The notes: generated from the sequence alone by a model not told the origin. Positions 19,471 to 30,510 are shown, counted from the stretch's first letter. The stretch is 64,000 nt of DNA from Semisulcospira habei (GCA_036245525.1 BTPG01000006.1:74692727-74756726), one strand, 5' to 3'. Numbers and translations are program-made.

Positions 19471-20261
19471 TCTGAAAACGCTTCAACATGACACATCTTT
19501 CAGCATCCCCTGTGATGCTTTACGTCGGCAGCTGTCCGAAATAAACTTTCCTTGCTCGCAGTGGAGCGATACGTATTGGTGATTTATTTTTCCCACATGA
19601 ATTTGACTGACGGCTTACGCCAGGTACATACAGGATTTTCGCCACATAATTTCCGCGGGAAAAGTCGTACACCTGCAAGGAGAGCAGATTTTCAGGCGTC
19701 GCCGCAGCCTATCATCCATAATATCTCTATCACCTAAAACTCCAAAACTGCCAAAAATATTTAAAAAGAAATCTTTTCCTCGCTGTACGCCGACACTTCG
19801 GAAATGTAGCCAAGAAAGCCCCCCCCCCCCCCCCCTTTTTAAGCCCCACCACATACACACCAACACTGAGAACCTCTTTATGTGGAATGAATAGGGTTAA
19901 ACCTGCTATCGACAACAACAAAAACAGATGAAGCAACTCATCGCATCGTTGGAATCTCGGCTGCTGTACTTTTGAACCACGAGGAAGAAACTCTGTCACT
20001 GACAAATATGCTAATCCATCGCCAGCGATGTAATGCTCTTTTTACTGTGCCGCTTACCACTCAAACGTGTGCAAAATCCCAGACCAGCACACGCAATACT
20101 TAAGACCGCAAAAATAAACCCTCCGATGCACCCATCAGTCGAAGGGAGGATCAAAAGTGCAACACCAAGATCAAACGCCTCCAGTTCCTAAAAGTACTAA
20201 AAATAAAAATAAAAATACAATTACTGTAGGTGTCACTCTCCTGAGCTAACCGTTCCCATCT
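19471..20261. other. unassigned; poly-C tract
   Basis: Poly-C at 19820-19834. GCAAAATCCCAGACCAGCAC at 20071-20090 resembles one pal-G arm. Confidence 0.4.
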
Positions 20262-20327
20262 GCAAGAGGCAAAGATTCTCGTGAGCCCCTGCTGTCGCGG
20301 AGGCTCATGAGAATCTATGCCTCTTGC
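20262..20327. repeat. pal-A palindrome (ATTC subtype)
   Basis: GCAAGAGGCAAAGATTCTCG / CATGAGAATCTATGCCTCTTG. The GATTC / GAATC change is in both arms. The composite RTE insertion begins 43 bp to the right. Confidence 0.9.
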
Positions 20328-20648
20328 TAGGAAGAAAGTGGCCCAATTTATATTCCAGGATTTAAAGTTTCCTCGCGCTGGGACCATATGGCGTTGAGGC
20401 GCGTCCCCTGGGTGGTGGATAGGGGGTCCCTCGTGAGAGGGGTGCACCGAATGAAATAAGTGCCGTGAACCAACATGGTCTAAGGGAAGGTGACCCCGAC
20501 AGAAAACCCCTGGTCCTCCTAGTAAGGGGGTTGGGCGTGGGGGTAGCTTCCCCACCCTGCAAAAGAGAAAATAGCTACAAAAACGCCGACGAAAAGACTA
20601 ACAGTAATTCCTTTCCTGGAGGAGGAAGGTTCTTCTACTAGAAGACTT

Positions 20649-22082
20649 ATGACGTCCTGTGGTGAAAGCCGGAAGTCTTCGGAAGCCACAGGACCGAGCC
20701 GCCTCTCTCTATCCAGGGACACAACCATGGGCACATGGAATGTCAAGACCATGTACCAGAGCGGCAAGGCCGCCCAGATAGCAGCGGAAATGCAAAAGTA
20801 CAACCTTTCCCTGCTAGGTATCAGTGAAGCCAGATGGACGCAGTCTGGCCAGAAAAGGCTGTTAAGTGGGGAGATGATTCTGTATTCAGGTCATGAAGAG
20901 GAGAATGCCCCCCATACAGAAGGAGTAGCATTCATGCTGTCACCAGTGGCACAGAGAGCGCTGATGGGCTGGGAACCTCTTGGGCCAAGAATTATCACAG
21001 CAGCCTTTAGAACCAAGAAAAAGCTCAAGCTGAACGTCATCCAGTGTTATGCGCCCACCAATGACAGTGACGAGGAAGAGAAACAGGAGTTCTACGACCG
21101 ACTCCAGAGTGCCGTGGACAAATGTGCGGAGCGAGACATCACCATCGTCATGGGCGATTTTAATGCCAAAATAGGGGAGGACAACACCGGATACGAAGAG
21201 GTGATGGAGAGACAGGGACTAGGCTCGGAGATGAGTGAGAACGGGGAGAGGTTTGTAGACTTTTGTGCTCTAAACCGACTTGTCATTGGAGGCAGCATCT
21301 TCCCACACAGAAGAATACACAAAGCAACTTGGGTCTCACCTGACCATACTACAGAGAACCAAATAGACCATATCTGCATTAGCAAGAAATTTAGAAGATC
21401 CCTTCAAGATGTTCGAGTGAGGAGGGGAGCAGATGTCGCCTCCGACCACCATCTGCTTACCTTAAGAATGAAGCTCAAGCTAAAGAAAAGCCGCACAGAG
21501 ACAACAAGAAGACAGCGCTATAATGTAGGCCTCCTGAGAGAAACTGGAGTTAGAGAAGAGTTCAAACTGGTGCTGTCCAACCGGTTTCAAGCGCTACAGG
21601 AGCTAGTAAATGAAGAGGAGGCGGTCACCACAGAGCAGCAGTGGAAGGCAGTTAGAGAGGCGCTGAACTCAACCTGCAAAGACACTGTAGGGTTCAGGAA
21701 ACACCACCACAAGGACTGGCTGTCGGCACAGACCTTGAAGAAGATAGAAGCGAGGAAGCAGAAGAAAGCAGCGGTCAACAACAGTCGCACGAGAGCAGCC
21801 AAAGTAAGGGCACAGGAGGAATACTCGGAAGCCAACCGCGAGGTGAAGAGGAGTATCAGGGCAGACAAGAGGGCCTACACAGACAGCCTGGCAGCAGAGG
21901 CAGAAAAGGCAGCAGGCAGCGGCAACATGAAACGGCTCTACGCAGAAGATTGTCGGGTAAGTATGGCCATACAGAAAGACCAGTAAAAGACAAACAAGGC
22001 AAGCCTATTGCAGACAGAGCAGACCAACTCGACAGATGGGCCGAGTATTTTGAAGAGTTACTGAACAGACCTAGCCCACCCG

Positions 22083-22116
<34 letters not shown>

Positions 22117-23679
22117 ACATCCAGCCGGCAGAGACCGACCTACCCATCAGCTGTGACAGACCCAGCCGGGAAGAGATCAGAAGAGCAGTGGCATTTTTGA
22201 AGAATGGCAAAGCAGCAGGGCCAGATGGCATCCCAGCGGAGTCTCTGAAAGCAGACCTAGAGACAACAGTGGAGATGCTGTACCCACTGTTTGGAAAGAT
22301 CTGGGAAGAGGAGGTGATGCCGGCTGACTGGAAGGAGGGGTACCTAATCAAGCTTCCCAAGTAAGGCGACCTCAGCAAGTGTTCCAACTACAGAGGAATC
22401 ACCTTGCTGTCAGTACCAGGAAAGGTCTTCAACAGGATCATCCTGGAGAGAATGAAAGAGCTCCGTTGACCCCCAGCTGAGAGACCAGCAAGCAGGATTC
22501 AGGAAGAACCGATCATGTACAGACCAGATCGCCACTCTCCGCATCATCGTGGAACAGTCTCTGGAGTGGAGCTCCCCGCTGTACGTCAACTTTGTGGATT
22601 ATGAGAAAGCATTTGACAGTGTGGACCGAGAGACTCTGTGGAAACTCCTACGACACTATGGTGTACCCATAAAGCTCGTCCGCCTGATCAAGAGCAGCTA
22701 CGATGGTATGACATGTCGCGTGATCCACGAAGGGCAGTTCACCAGGGAGCTCCAGGTCAGAACTGGTGTCAGGCAGGGGTGTCTGCTGTCTCCGTTCCTC
22801 TTCCTACTGGCCATAGACTGGGTCATGAAGATGACCACAGAGCACAGACGAAGTGGAATACAGTGGACCCTGTGGACACAGCTTGACGACCTCGATTTTG
22901 CAGACGACTTGGCATTACTGTCCCACACTCATCAACAAATGCAGGACAAGACCACGAGGCTTGCTGACATCTCGTCCCAAGTGGGCCTCACCATTCACAA
23001 ACAGAAAACAAAGACAATGAGGCTGAACGCAACCAGGGAGGAACCAGTCTTGCTTGCTGGCACCCCGTTGGAGGAGGTGGAGTCCTTCACCTATCTCGGG
23101 AGCATCATAGACAAAAAAGGCGGCACTGATGCAGATGTCAGAGCACGAATCGGTAAAGCCAGAGCAGCCTTTCTCCAGCTGAAAAAAGTGTGGAGTTCCA
23201 GAGAGCTGTCACAACACACCAAAGTTCGGATCTTCAACTCCAATGTAAAAGCAGTTCTCCTATATGGAGCAGAGACTTGGAGATTGACAAAAACCACAGT
23301 CAACAGAGTACAGACCTTCATGAACAGTTGCCTTAGAAGAATTTTGAAAATCCACTGGCCAGAGAAGATCAGCAACGTCAGACTCTGGGAGAGAACAGAG
23401 CAGATAACAGCAGAGAATGAAATTGGGCGAAGAAGATGGGGATGGATCGGTCACAGTCTGAGAAAGCCAGCTTCCAGTATCACTAGGCAGGCATTGTCAT
23501 GGAACCCCCAGGGAAAGAGGAAAAGAGGTAGGCCGAGAAACTCCTGGCGTCGAGACCTCCAAGCAGACATCAAGAGACTGGGAACCACCTGGAGTAGAAT
23601 CGAAGGAGAAGCACAGGACACATGCTGGAGGTCTCTCGTCGACGGCCTATACCCGGGTAGGGGTGACAGGCGTAAGTAA
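20649..23679 (+). pseudogene. RTE-type endonuclease-reverse transcriptase, copy 1, broken
   Basis: Non-LTR retrotransposon protein that nicks DNA and copies its RNA at the target. The first open part (20649-21986) holds an exonuclease-endonuclease-phosphatase-type domain: TWNVKTMYQ near residue 29, ISEARW, VMGDFNAKIG, QIDHICIS and ASDHHLL. The last part (22549-23679) holds reverse-transcriptase motifs DYEKAFDSVD, RTGVRQGCLLSP and DFADDLALL, then a C-terminal Arg/Trp-rich region ending PGRGDRRK. Breaks seen: a small deletion with frameshift near 21937, a poly-C expansion (22086-22115), a TAA stop near 22363, an extra base near 22457. Motifs and the short GTAA tail fit the RTE clade. Not functional as it stands. 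Confidence 0.9.
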
Positions 23680-23693
23680 GTAAGTAAGTAAGT

Positions 23694-25317
23694 TGACCCG
23701 CAGCTGAGAGACCAGCAAGCAGGATTCAGGAAGAACCGATCATGTACAGACCAGATCGCCACTCTCCGCATCATCGTGGAACAGTCTCTTGAGTGGAGCT
23801 CCCCGCTGTACGTCAACTTTGTGGATTATGAGAAAGCATTTGACAGCGTGGACCGAGAGACTCTGTGGAAACTCCTACGACACTACGGTGTACCCACAAA
23901 GCTCGTCCGCCTGATCAAGAGCAGCTATGATGGCATGACATGTCGCATGATCCACGAAGGGCAGTTCACCAGGGAGCTCCAGGTCAGAACTGGTGTCAGG
24001 CAGGGGTGTCTGCTGTCTCCGTTCCTCTTCCTACTGGCCATAGACTGGGTCATGAAGATGACCACAGAGCACAGACGAAGTGGAATACAGTGGACACTGT
24101 GGATACAGCTTGACGACCTCGATTTTGCAGACGACTTGGCATTACTGTCCCATACTCATCAACAAATGCAGGACAAGACCACGAGGCTTGCTGACATCTC
24201 GTCCCAAGTGGGCCTCACCATTCACAAACAGAAAACAAAGACAATGAGGCTGAACACAACCAGGGAAGAACCAATCTTGCTTGCTGGCACCCCGTTGGAG
24301 GAGGTGGAGTCCTTCACCTATCTCGGGAGCATCATAGACAAAAAAAGGCGGCACTGATGCAGATGTCAGAGCACGAATCGGTAAAGCCAGAGCAGCCTTT
24401 CTCCAGTTAAAAAAAGTGTGGAGTTCCAGAGAGCTGTCACAACACACCAAAGTCCGGATTTTCAACTCCAATGTAAAAGCAGTTCTCCTATATGGATCAG
24501 AGACTTGGAGATTGACAAAAACCACAGTCAACAGAGTACAGACCTTCATGAACAGTTGCCTTAGATTGATTGATTGATTGTACATTGCTTAACGTCCCGA
24601 CAGCAACAAGGCTTTCTCAGGACGTGCCTGCACTGCTTGTGAAAAAAAAAAAAAAAAACTAAACAGAACATTGAATGTATGTCGCCAGCCGGTCAAATAC
24701 ATTAAATAAACCTAACACATGGGGCCTAAATAAAGCTAAGACCATTTAGCAACACACATCCAATATCAAGAGCTACAGGCAGTGCAGACAGTAGGGAGAG
24801 TTTTAAAAAGGCAAATACAGGTGAATGGACAAAAGGTAGACAGAAACACATGCCCCAGAATAGAGAGAAAAACCCACCCTGTGGGGCTGACCAGGGTGAC
24901 CCTGGGAACTAAAAAATACCTAACCCCACCCAAGTCCCCCAGGGCAGACCCGGGTGGGGCAGTTGCCTTAGAAGAATTTTGAAAATCCACTGGCCAGAGA
25001 AGATTAGCAACGTCAGACTCTGGGACAGAACAGAGCAGATAACAGCAGAGAATGAAATTGGGCGAAGAAGATGGGGATGGATCGGTCACAGCCTGAGAAA
25101 GCCAGCTTCCAGTATCACTAGGCAGGCATTGTCATGGAACCCCCAGGGAAAGAGGAAAAGAGGTAGGCCGAGAAACTCCTGGCGTCGAGACCTCCAAGCA
25201 GACATCAAGAGACTGGGAACCACCTGGAGTAGAATCGAAGGAGAAGCACAGGACAGGATTTGCTGGAGGTCTCTCGTCGACGGCCTATACCCGGGTAGGG
25301 GTGACAGGCGTAAGTAA
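23694..25317 (+). pseudogene. RTE reverse transcriptase, copy 2, 5'-truncated and split by a SINE
   Basis: Begins within the region before the first conserved RT motif and repeats the RT with only a few percent difference from copy 1 (for example Met for Val after DGMTCR). One extra A in an A run near 24345 (ACAAAAAAAGGCGG) shifts the frame after SIIDKK. The SINE at 24566-24960 then interrupts the C-terminal part, which resumes at about 24973 and ends PGRGDRRK. Confidence 0.88.
24566..24960 (-). mobile_element. SINE-like element with (TCAA)n tail
   Basis: Inserted in RTE copy 2 with target duplication AGTTGCCTTAGA on both sides (24554-24565 and 24961-24972). In minus sense it starts GCCCCACCCGGGTCTGCC, has a T tract in the last quarter and ends GGGACGTTAAGCAATGTACA plus (ATCA)n. 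A second copy lies at 43221. No tRNA-like A/B boxes are evident in the head, so its promoter type is unknown. Length about 395 bp. Confidence 0.85.
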
Positions 25318-25339
25318 GTAAGTAAGTAATTTAAAGTTT

Positions 25340-25501
25340 AGTGCGCGACTTGATGTGGCAAAGTTACAGATGTATAGCAGACGTAAGAATTTTTCAATGT
25401 GTGTATGGACGTACAGTATAGTATACATCCCTTCACTGCCGGAAAAAAAAAAAAAAAAAAGCAAAAAAAAAAAAAAAGCGAGACCACCACCCAAATGCAC
25501 G
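25340..25501. other. unassigned; poly-A tract
   Basis: Two adjoining A runs at 25442-25477 just left of a pal-A core. CCCTTCACTGCCGG at 25431 is probably a pal-A left terminus. Confidence 0.5.
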
Positions 25502-25560
25502 GCAAGAGGCAGAAAACCTCATGATGCGGGGGGCTCATGACTAGGTTCATTACCTCTTGC
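25502..25560. repeat. pal-A palindrome, tip-shortened
   Basis: GCAAGAGGCAGAAAACCTCA on the left, TGACTAGGTTCATTACCTCT on the right. The AACCT / AGGTT change is paired. The left GC stem is deleted (CATGATGCGGGGGGCTC). Confidence 0.8.
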
Positions 25561-25664
25561 TAGTCCTATCCACATCGGTTTTCCTTGAACTGACGGGATT
25601 ATTCGGTGATGAATTTGCCCTGCTTTCAAAGACATAATCTTGCGTCCACTGACAGTAAACGGAA

Positions 25665-25867
25665 TTAACCCAGTTTAACCCCGAAGCCGCATGTTGGAGG
25701 TGTCGCCCGACCGTGTGCCAGTTACAGGAGAAGGATCGACCATGATAATTCAAGGGTAGTGTCAGATTAGCTTGGCGCCTGAAGGCGCCAAGCTAATCTG
25801 GCACTACCCTTGAATTATCATGGTCGATTCACCTCCTGCTATAGTGCGACGGGGTTAAATGGGTTAA
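25665..25867. mobile_element. pal-B element, complete
   Basis: 203 bp from TTAACCCAGTTTAACCCCG to CGGGGTTAAATGGGTTAA. Left asymmetric part GTTGGAGGTGTCGCCCGACC; core centre GGCGCC-TGAA-GGCGCC with only a T/C difference in the arms (GTGTCAG / CTGGCAC). Confidence 0.95.
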
Positions 25868-26554
25868 TCATTTTTTGTTCCACTTTTGTGGATCAGAAAA
25901 GACTGGTATATATGTATTGTACTTCTAAAGTAAAAAATGCATCCCTCTACCGAAACCTATGCCTGCAGACAACGCTTAACAAGATTGGGATCGCTACATT
26001 TCAGGAGGAAACCATAAACAACGGGAGCAACGAGCGAGAGAAAATAAGAAATGTGTTTAAGGGAAAAATAACAAGAAAGCGATAAAGATTTTATCCGATA
26101 TCTAATATCTCACTACGAACACCGCCCACAGACGAAACGTTGCTTAAGTTTCCTAACAGTAAATAAATTTTGATTACCTCACGCTGGTCTGAGCGAGTGA
26201 AGTAACGACTGCAGGACCCACGCCGTAAACGGTTTACCACCCACAGGCAAAACGTATTTCCGATGTCTCCCTCAGTATTGTAATAAATTAGCCACGATGG
26301 GGGGGGGGGGGGGGGGGGGGGGGGGGACCTCCCGTGCGTGATTTTCCTACCTGAGAAACGCTTATGTTCCCTTCACCCACCCCACCATACCCCACCCTTC
26401 CACTTACCACCTTTCACTAATGAGTTTCGAGTAGTAGCTTTGAATAGTCTACGGCAAGATGGTGAGGGGTAATATAAAAGTAAAACTCTAGAAACGCTGC
26501 AATCAGAGCATAATTATGGACTGTGAGACCACAGGCGCGGGATGATCTTTCCGT
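25868..26554. other. unassigned; poly-G tract
   Basis: Poly-G at 26300-26327, otherwise no recognisable feature. Confidence 0.45.
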
Positions 26555-26625
26555 CATTGCTCCTAACACTGGTAGTAGCATAAGTAGTAGTAGTAGTACT
26601 ATTACTACCCGCTTTAGGAGCAATG
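26555..26625. repeat. single hairpin around a GTA/TAG repeat
   Basis: ATTGCTCCTAACACTGGTAG pairs with CTACCCGCTTTAGGAGCAAT. The loop is an AGTAGTAGTACTATTACTA trinucleotide tract. I see no second copy in the window. Confidence 0.6.
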
Positions 26626-26824
26626 AAGCAACGATCATCGCACGCTTGTGTGTGAGACCCTTGAGAAAATATGGTTGATCACGACAGTCCTAGGCAGATA
26701 ATTCAGAAATAACAGTTTTGAGACCTACAGGTCTAATTTCATTATAAGCCGTGAGAGCGACTTGATATGATAAAATTTTGAAAATATCATCTGAGGTCTA
26801 CGTCACAGTTTTAGGCTGAGACAG

Positions 26825-26918
26825 ATCGACCGTGATATTTCGAGGGTGGTGTCGGAATAGATGGGCGCCTACAGGCGCCAAGCTCTTCCGACACCACCCT
26901 CGAAATATCACGGTCGAT
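26825..26918. repeat. pal-B core palindrome with matched arm changes
   Basis: ATCGACCGTGATATTTCGAG and CTCGAAATATCACGGTCGAT match perfectly, as do GGTGGTGTCGGAA / TTCCGACACCACC. At least five sites differ from the pal-B consensus and every one is changed in both arms. Only the inner stem (AGATGG / AAGCTC) shows unpaired change. Confidence 0.93.
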
Positions 26919-27066
26919 GCACATCCTGTCGGAGCGTGTGATAGCCTCATGATGGGAACATTCTTTTTCTACAGACGAGCCGACGCTGGAGTCCGGGGCG
27001 CCGCCCCAAAAGATGTCTACACCCTGTTCTCACTTGACTACACCCGGCCTTCACAGATACTTATCT
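26919..27066. other. no feature recognised
   Basis: Short unassigned stretch between palindromes. Confidence 0.35.
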
Positions 27067-27132
27067 GCAAGAGGCATAGATCCTCATGAGCCCCCGCAAT
27101 TGAGGGGGCTCATGAGGATCCATGCCTCTTGC
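27067..27132. repeat. pal-A palindrome
   Basis: GCAAGAGGCATAGATCCTCA / TGAGGATCCATGCCTCTTGC, one arm mismatch; centre CCCCC-GCAATTGA-GGGGG. Confidence 0.93.
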
Positions 27133-27252
27133 TGTGTCCCATTCGTATCTGTGCCTCTTTGGTTGTTTAAAAAAAAAAAAAAAAAAACTATCGGCGGTAC
27201 TACACCTGGTTTTACGGTCATGCCGTCACATACGTTTGACAGGGCACAACCT
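27133..27252. other. poly-A tract
   Basis: A run at 27170-27187; the rest is short spacer. Confidence 0.6.
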
Positions 27253-27318
27253 GCAATCTTCATAGATCCTCATGAGCCTCCTCAACTGCGGAGGGCTTAT
27301 GAGCATCGACGCCTCTGG
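27253..27318. repeat. pal-A palindrome, decayed
   Basis: GCAATCTTCATAGATCCTCA / TTATGAGCATCGACGCCTCT. The centre CCTC-CTCAACTGCG-GAGG replaces the usual CCCCC/GGGGG stem in both arms. Confidence 0.8.
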
Positions 27319-27651
27319 TTAGATCGAATTTTCTACGGATTTTCATCTCTGCTCCGCTATGAAAGCTGACCATAAGGGGGTATATGTTCGAAGGCTGACT
27401 GACAATGGTTCCAGAAGTCTGCTGCGGTTTACCTGTCTCGCCCCTTATCACCTGGCGCCGCTCTATAGTACGGGAGCTAGACAATAAGACCTTGCAGGTA
27501 TCACGTTCAGGTACCGCTACCAGTCATCGCCCACAGGCATCCGTCCGCAGAGCGCTGATGCAGTGCGTGTACGCTTTACCAGTGTGAACTTATAACAGTT
27601 CACACTACCCTCATATACGTCCAAGCAAAACGACGGGCTTGTTCAATCTGA
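27319..27651. other. unassigned; one small hairpin
   Basis: TGTGAACTTATAACAGTTCACA (about 27582-27603) is a short hairpin, single copy. Confidence 0.45.
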
Positions 27652-27806
27652 ACAATCTTATGTCCGTCACTCATAAGGTCCTGGTAAATCAAAGTGGCAC
27701 AGCTGCAGTGCGGCCGAATTGACTATGGCCGGTCTGTGTTCGGGTCGTACTCGATAGGTCTACACGGTCCGGCGCCGGGGACTTTAAACCCCGAACTAAC
27801 GAACAC
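27652..27806 (+). mobile_element. SINE fragment (relative of 40109 SINE)
   Basis: TCATAAGGTCCTGGTAAATC then AAAGTGGCACAGCTGCAGTG and ACTTTAAACCCCGAACTAAC correspond to the body and tail of the SINE on the minus strand at 40109. The tRNA-like head is missing. Confidence 0.7.
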
Positions 27807-28281
27807 TACCGTTTATTTGTTTGCTTGTTTGTCTTCTTTATGTTCGAAATTCCTGAACATGTCAAAGCGGAGTGCGTTAATACTGAAAAGGTATATCGTG
27901 ATATCATATCAACTCAGGTTAAACACTGCAAGATGAAAGAATACGCGGACCGTCTGGGTCCTTTTTCACCAGGCAGTTTATGAAGTGTCAGTTTAAAATT
28001 AGTTTTTCTTCAACACTAAGGCGGCCTTCAAAGCCGAAACATACGAAACCATTCTTTCACCACGTTATCGTGAGCGTGTTTTCTTTTCCAAAACACTCCC
28101 CCCCCCCCCACCCCCCACCCCCCAAGCGGCGGGCAGTGATCCCCAGCTAAATCTCCCCAATTACCCGCCCAACTCTAAATCCCATCCATTAGTGATTGTC
28201 ACAATGTGGGTGGTGCACCTCAGACGCACGTGCATGCCGATATCGTGGAAGCAAGCACCACGGGCTCAGCCCATCCCATCT
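27807..28281. other. unassigned; poly-C tract
   Basis: C-rich run at about 28099-28123; otherwise none. Confidence 0.4.
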
Positions 28282-28347
28282 GCAAGAGGCATAGATCCTC
28301 ATGAGCCCCTGCGACAGCAGGGGCTCATGAGGATCTATGCCTCTTGC
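28282..28347. repeat. pal-A palindrome, perfect
   Basis: GCAAGAGGCATAGATCCTCA / TGAGGATCTATGCCTCTTGC without arm mismatch; centre CCCCTGC-GACA-GCAGGGG. One of the best-preserved copies, so probably young. Confidence 0.95.
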
Positions 28348-28686
28348 CGGAAAGTAAAAGTACCTTTTTTTTTAAAAAACCTGATCTCAGACGCAGGCCC
28401 ACGTGGATCATACGGCAAAATGCATACATGTGCTGGTATGTAGGTTACAAGGCCAACCTAGAGGCACGTGGTAACTGATACATCCAGCTGAGAAACAGCC
28501 TATGCTCTTTACGTATGGACTCCCTGAGGGATTAGGGCAAGGTAAGCAGGACACATCTGCCGGTGATTCGTTCACCATTAGGGTCACACACGGCTGTGGT
28601 AACATGGGTCAAAAAGTCACCTGGGCAACGAAGACGGCGGGTCTGAAAGCTGAGCTATATCCCTTCACGATTTTCACTGTATCACA
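28348..28686. other. no feature recognised
   Basis: Unassigned; no repeat recognised. Confidence 0.35.
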
Positions 28687-29007
28687 CTGACGAGCAAAAT
28701 AAATGCGACATCATGCGAGTCATCGCGGGAAACACGTACAAGGAAAACTTCGCTCTTTACACAAATGGACTGACTATCTGCTGCCTCGTTATTTTTTATT
28801 CCTTTGGCTACACAATGCGCAAAAGGCCTTCTTCTTTTCTTTCATTTTCGTTTATTCGTTTATTTATTTATTATTATTATTATTATTATGTTGAAGTCGC
28901 TTACTTTATGCAGTAGGCGTACACGTATACTGCCGAGCAAAAGAAATGCGACATTTTTGTGTTTCCGATGATTTAAAAAATGTCGCTTTTCTTTTCTCGT
29001 CAGTATA
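28687..29007. repeat. pal-J element, two arms with spacer
   Basis: CTGACGAGCAAAATAAATGC (28687 on) begins one arm. A compact hairpin at about 28929-29007 pairs CTGCCGAGCAAAAGAAATGC with GTCGCTTTTCTTTTCTCGTC around GTGTTTCCGATGAT. The spacer is AT-rich with a TTA repeat at 28860-28890. Confidence 0.65.
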
Positions 29008-29090
29008 TCATGTATTGATTGAACATTTTGTTGACACAGGTAATCAGTGTTTGACCATTCAGTTCTGAAACACCATAAAAGGGTAAGGAT

Positions 29091-29180
29091 CGACCATGAT
29101 AGTTCAAGATTGGTGCCAGAATAGCTTGGCGCCTAAAGGCGCCAAGCTGTTCTGGCACCACCCTCGAACTATCATGGTCG
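29091..29180. mobile_element. pal-B core (variant flanks)
   Basis: CGACCATGATAGTTCAAG / CTCGAACTATCATGGTCG with centre GGCGCC-TAAA-GGCGCC. The right flank (ATTGCAGTCTGCAGAAGCC) resembles the pal-B3 flank at 18090. The element may run from about 29075 to 29275, but clear TTAA ends are lacking. Confidence 0.85.
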
Positions 29181-29365
29181 GTCTGTTTTCTTAACTGATT
29201 AATTGCAGTCTGCAGAAGCCTAACAAAATACAGGCTCAAAGATTTGGCTCTTTGGCTCAACATGTTATGCTATCATTAGGGCAAAAGCAACATTCAAGGG
29301 GTTCAAACAATAAAGTAACAACCTGAACCTCAAGGGCAAAAACACTGCAGGCCACACTCCTGTTA

Positions 29366-29433
29366 CAAGAGACATAGATTATCAAGAGTCCCGGCCTGTG
29401 GCTGTAGAGGCTGATGGGTATCTGTGTCTCTTG
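29366..29433. repeat. pal-A palindrome, decayed
   Basis: CAAGAGACATAGATTATCAA / TGATGGGTATCTGTGTCTCT; the stem centre is CCCGGCCTGTGGCTGTAGAGG. GAGAC / GTCTC is paired. Confidence 0.75.
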
Positions 29434-29670
29434 CTACTAAGCTCAAAAACAAAGTTCATATCGGTTTAATGCCGCGCTACAGACAAAAAGACAATGGCAA
29501 AGAGATCCACTTTCTGAATGTTTATGCACGCTTTCCTGCCAGCATAACACAGGGTTAAGACAGAAAAAAGGCACATGCCGGCAACATTAAGGTAAAAACG
29601 GATCTCAACGCTAACAGTAACAGCAGACTCTTTATGAGTCACACACACACAGTGTTATCTACTGTATAGA

Positions 29671-29672
<2 letters not shown>

Positions 29673-29746
<74 letters not shown>

Positions 29747-29761
29747 TACACACACATGCAC

Positions 29762-29797
<36 letters not shown>

Positions 29798-29880
29798 ATG
29801 CCGCACTAACACACACACTCACGCACGCACACACTCTTATGCACTAAGACACATACACACACAAACAAACACACACACAG
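29673..29880. repeat. compound (CT)n-(CA)n microsatellite
   Basis: About 40 bp of CT followed by broken CA runs with repeated ACGCACATACACAC and GCACTAACACAC blocks. Confidence 0.93.
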
Positions 29881-29899
29881 AACTCACAATATTTTTTTT

Positions 29900-30078
29900 T
29901 ATCGACACTGGTAGTTCAAGGGTGTTGCCAGAATAGCTTCGCGCCAACAGGCGCCAAGCTATCCTGGCACCAGCCTTGAACACAGCCAATCCGCCTCCAG
30001 TACTATAATCTAATCTTCCGAAGCCCACTCCCAACTTTGGGGAATTCCACCTTAGGCCAACTCAGCGCAGTGTGTTAA
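29900..30078. mobile_element. pal-B element, left flank lost
   Basis: Core from 29912 (TAGTTCAAGGGTGTTGCC) with centre GGCGCC preceded by CGCGCCAACA. Right flank AATCTTCCGAAGCCCACTCC then AGCGCAGTGTGTTAA. The last TTAA (30075-30078) is also the first TTAA of the pal-F element that follows. Confidence 0.8.
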
Positions 30079-30154
30079 CACATTCGAGACGTGCCGCATA
30101 CGGATGCGCGGCTCTTGCCGCGTAACCGCACGCGGCACGTCTCGAATGAGCTAA
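30075..30154. mobile_element. pal-F element
   Basis: TTAACACATTCGAGACGTGC to CACGTCTCGAATGAGCTAA, 80 bp. The inner stem ATACGGATGCGCGGC faces GCCGCGTAACCGCACGC. The right TTAA is mutated to CTAA. Confidence 0.88.
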
Positions 30155-30510
30155 CACGGAGAAAGCTAGAAATGCCATCAGTCAAGGTGCAAGGCATGAC
30201 GGTAAGCATGTGTCTGCAAAGAAAATTAACCTTGGATGACTTGGCAACACAGATAAGAAATGCAGGAACACTGTTTGTTTTTTAAATGTGAAGACAAAAA
30301 ATGTGAAAGGGGTGTGAAATTAAACAGAAGCTGTCTGCGATTACGTTTACAGGAAATAATATGAATTGTCTGGTGCCAGCCAAACGAGACGACCGTAAAC
30401 CTGAATGTTTTTGTTTATCATTTATTTCGCAGAAACACTTTCTTAGGAACTTTGTAGTATCTGTTTTTAATTTTCAAAAATAAAAATACATAAATAATAT
30501 TTTTAAAGTG
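30155..30510. other. no feature recognised
   Basis: AT-rich unassigned sequence. Confidence 0.4.

Larger units (their letters stand above)
20371..25328 (+). mobile_element. composite RTE-clade LINE (full-length plus truncated copy)
   Basis: ATTTAAAGTTT occurs immediately left (20360-20370) and right (25329-25339), so the block behaves as one insertion. It holds a complete copy (20371-23693, starting CCTCGCGCTGGGACC and ending in a GTAA tail), then, with no spacer, a second copy beginning inside the reverse transcriptase (TGACCCGCAGCTGAGAG) and ending in its own GTAA tail. The 5' end equals that of the copy at 61621, which defines the full length as about 3.2-3.3 kb. Template jumping during one insertion, or insertion of copy 2 into the GTAA tail of copy 1, would both give this structure. 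Confidence 0.9.

Noticed and set aside
20519..20803. Minus-strand frame over the RTE 5' region (also 61066-61362 plus)
   Set aside because: Shadow of the LINE endonuclease frame on the other strand.
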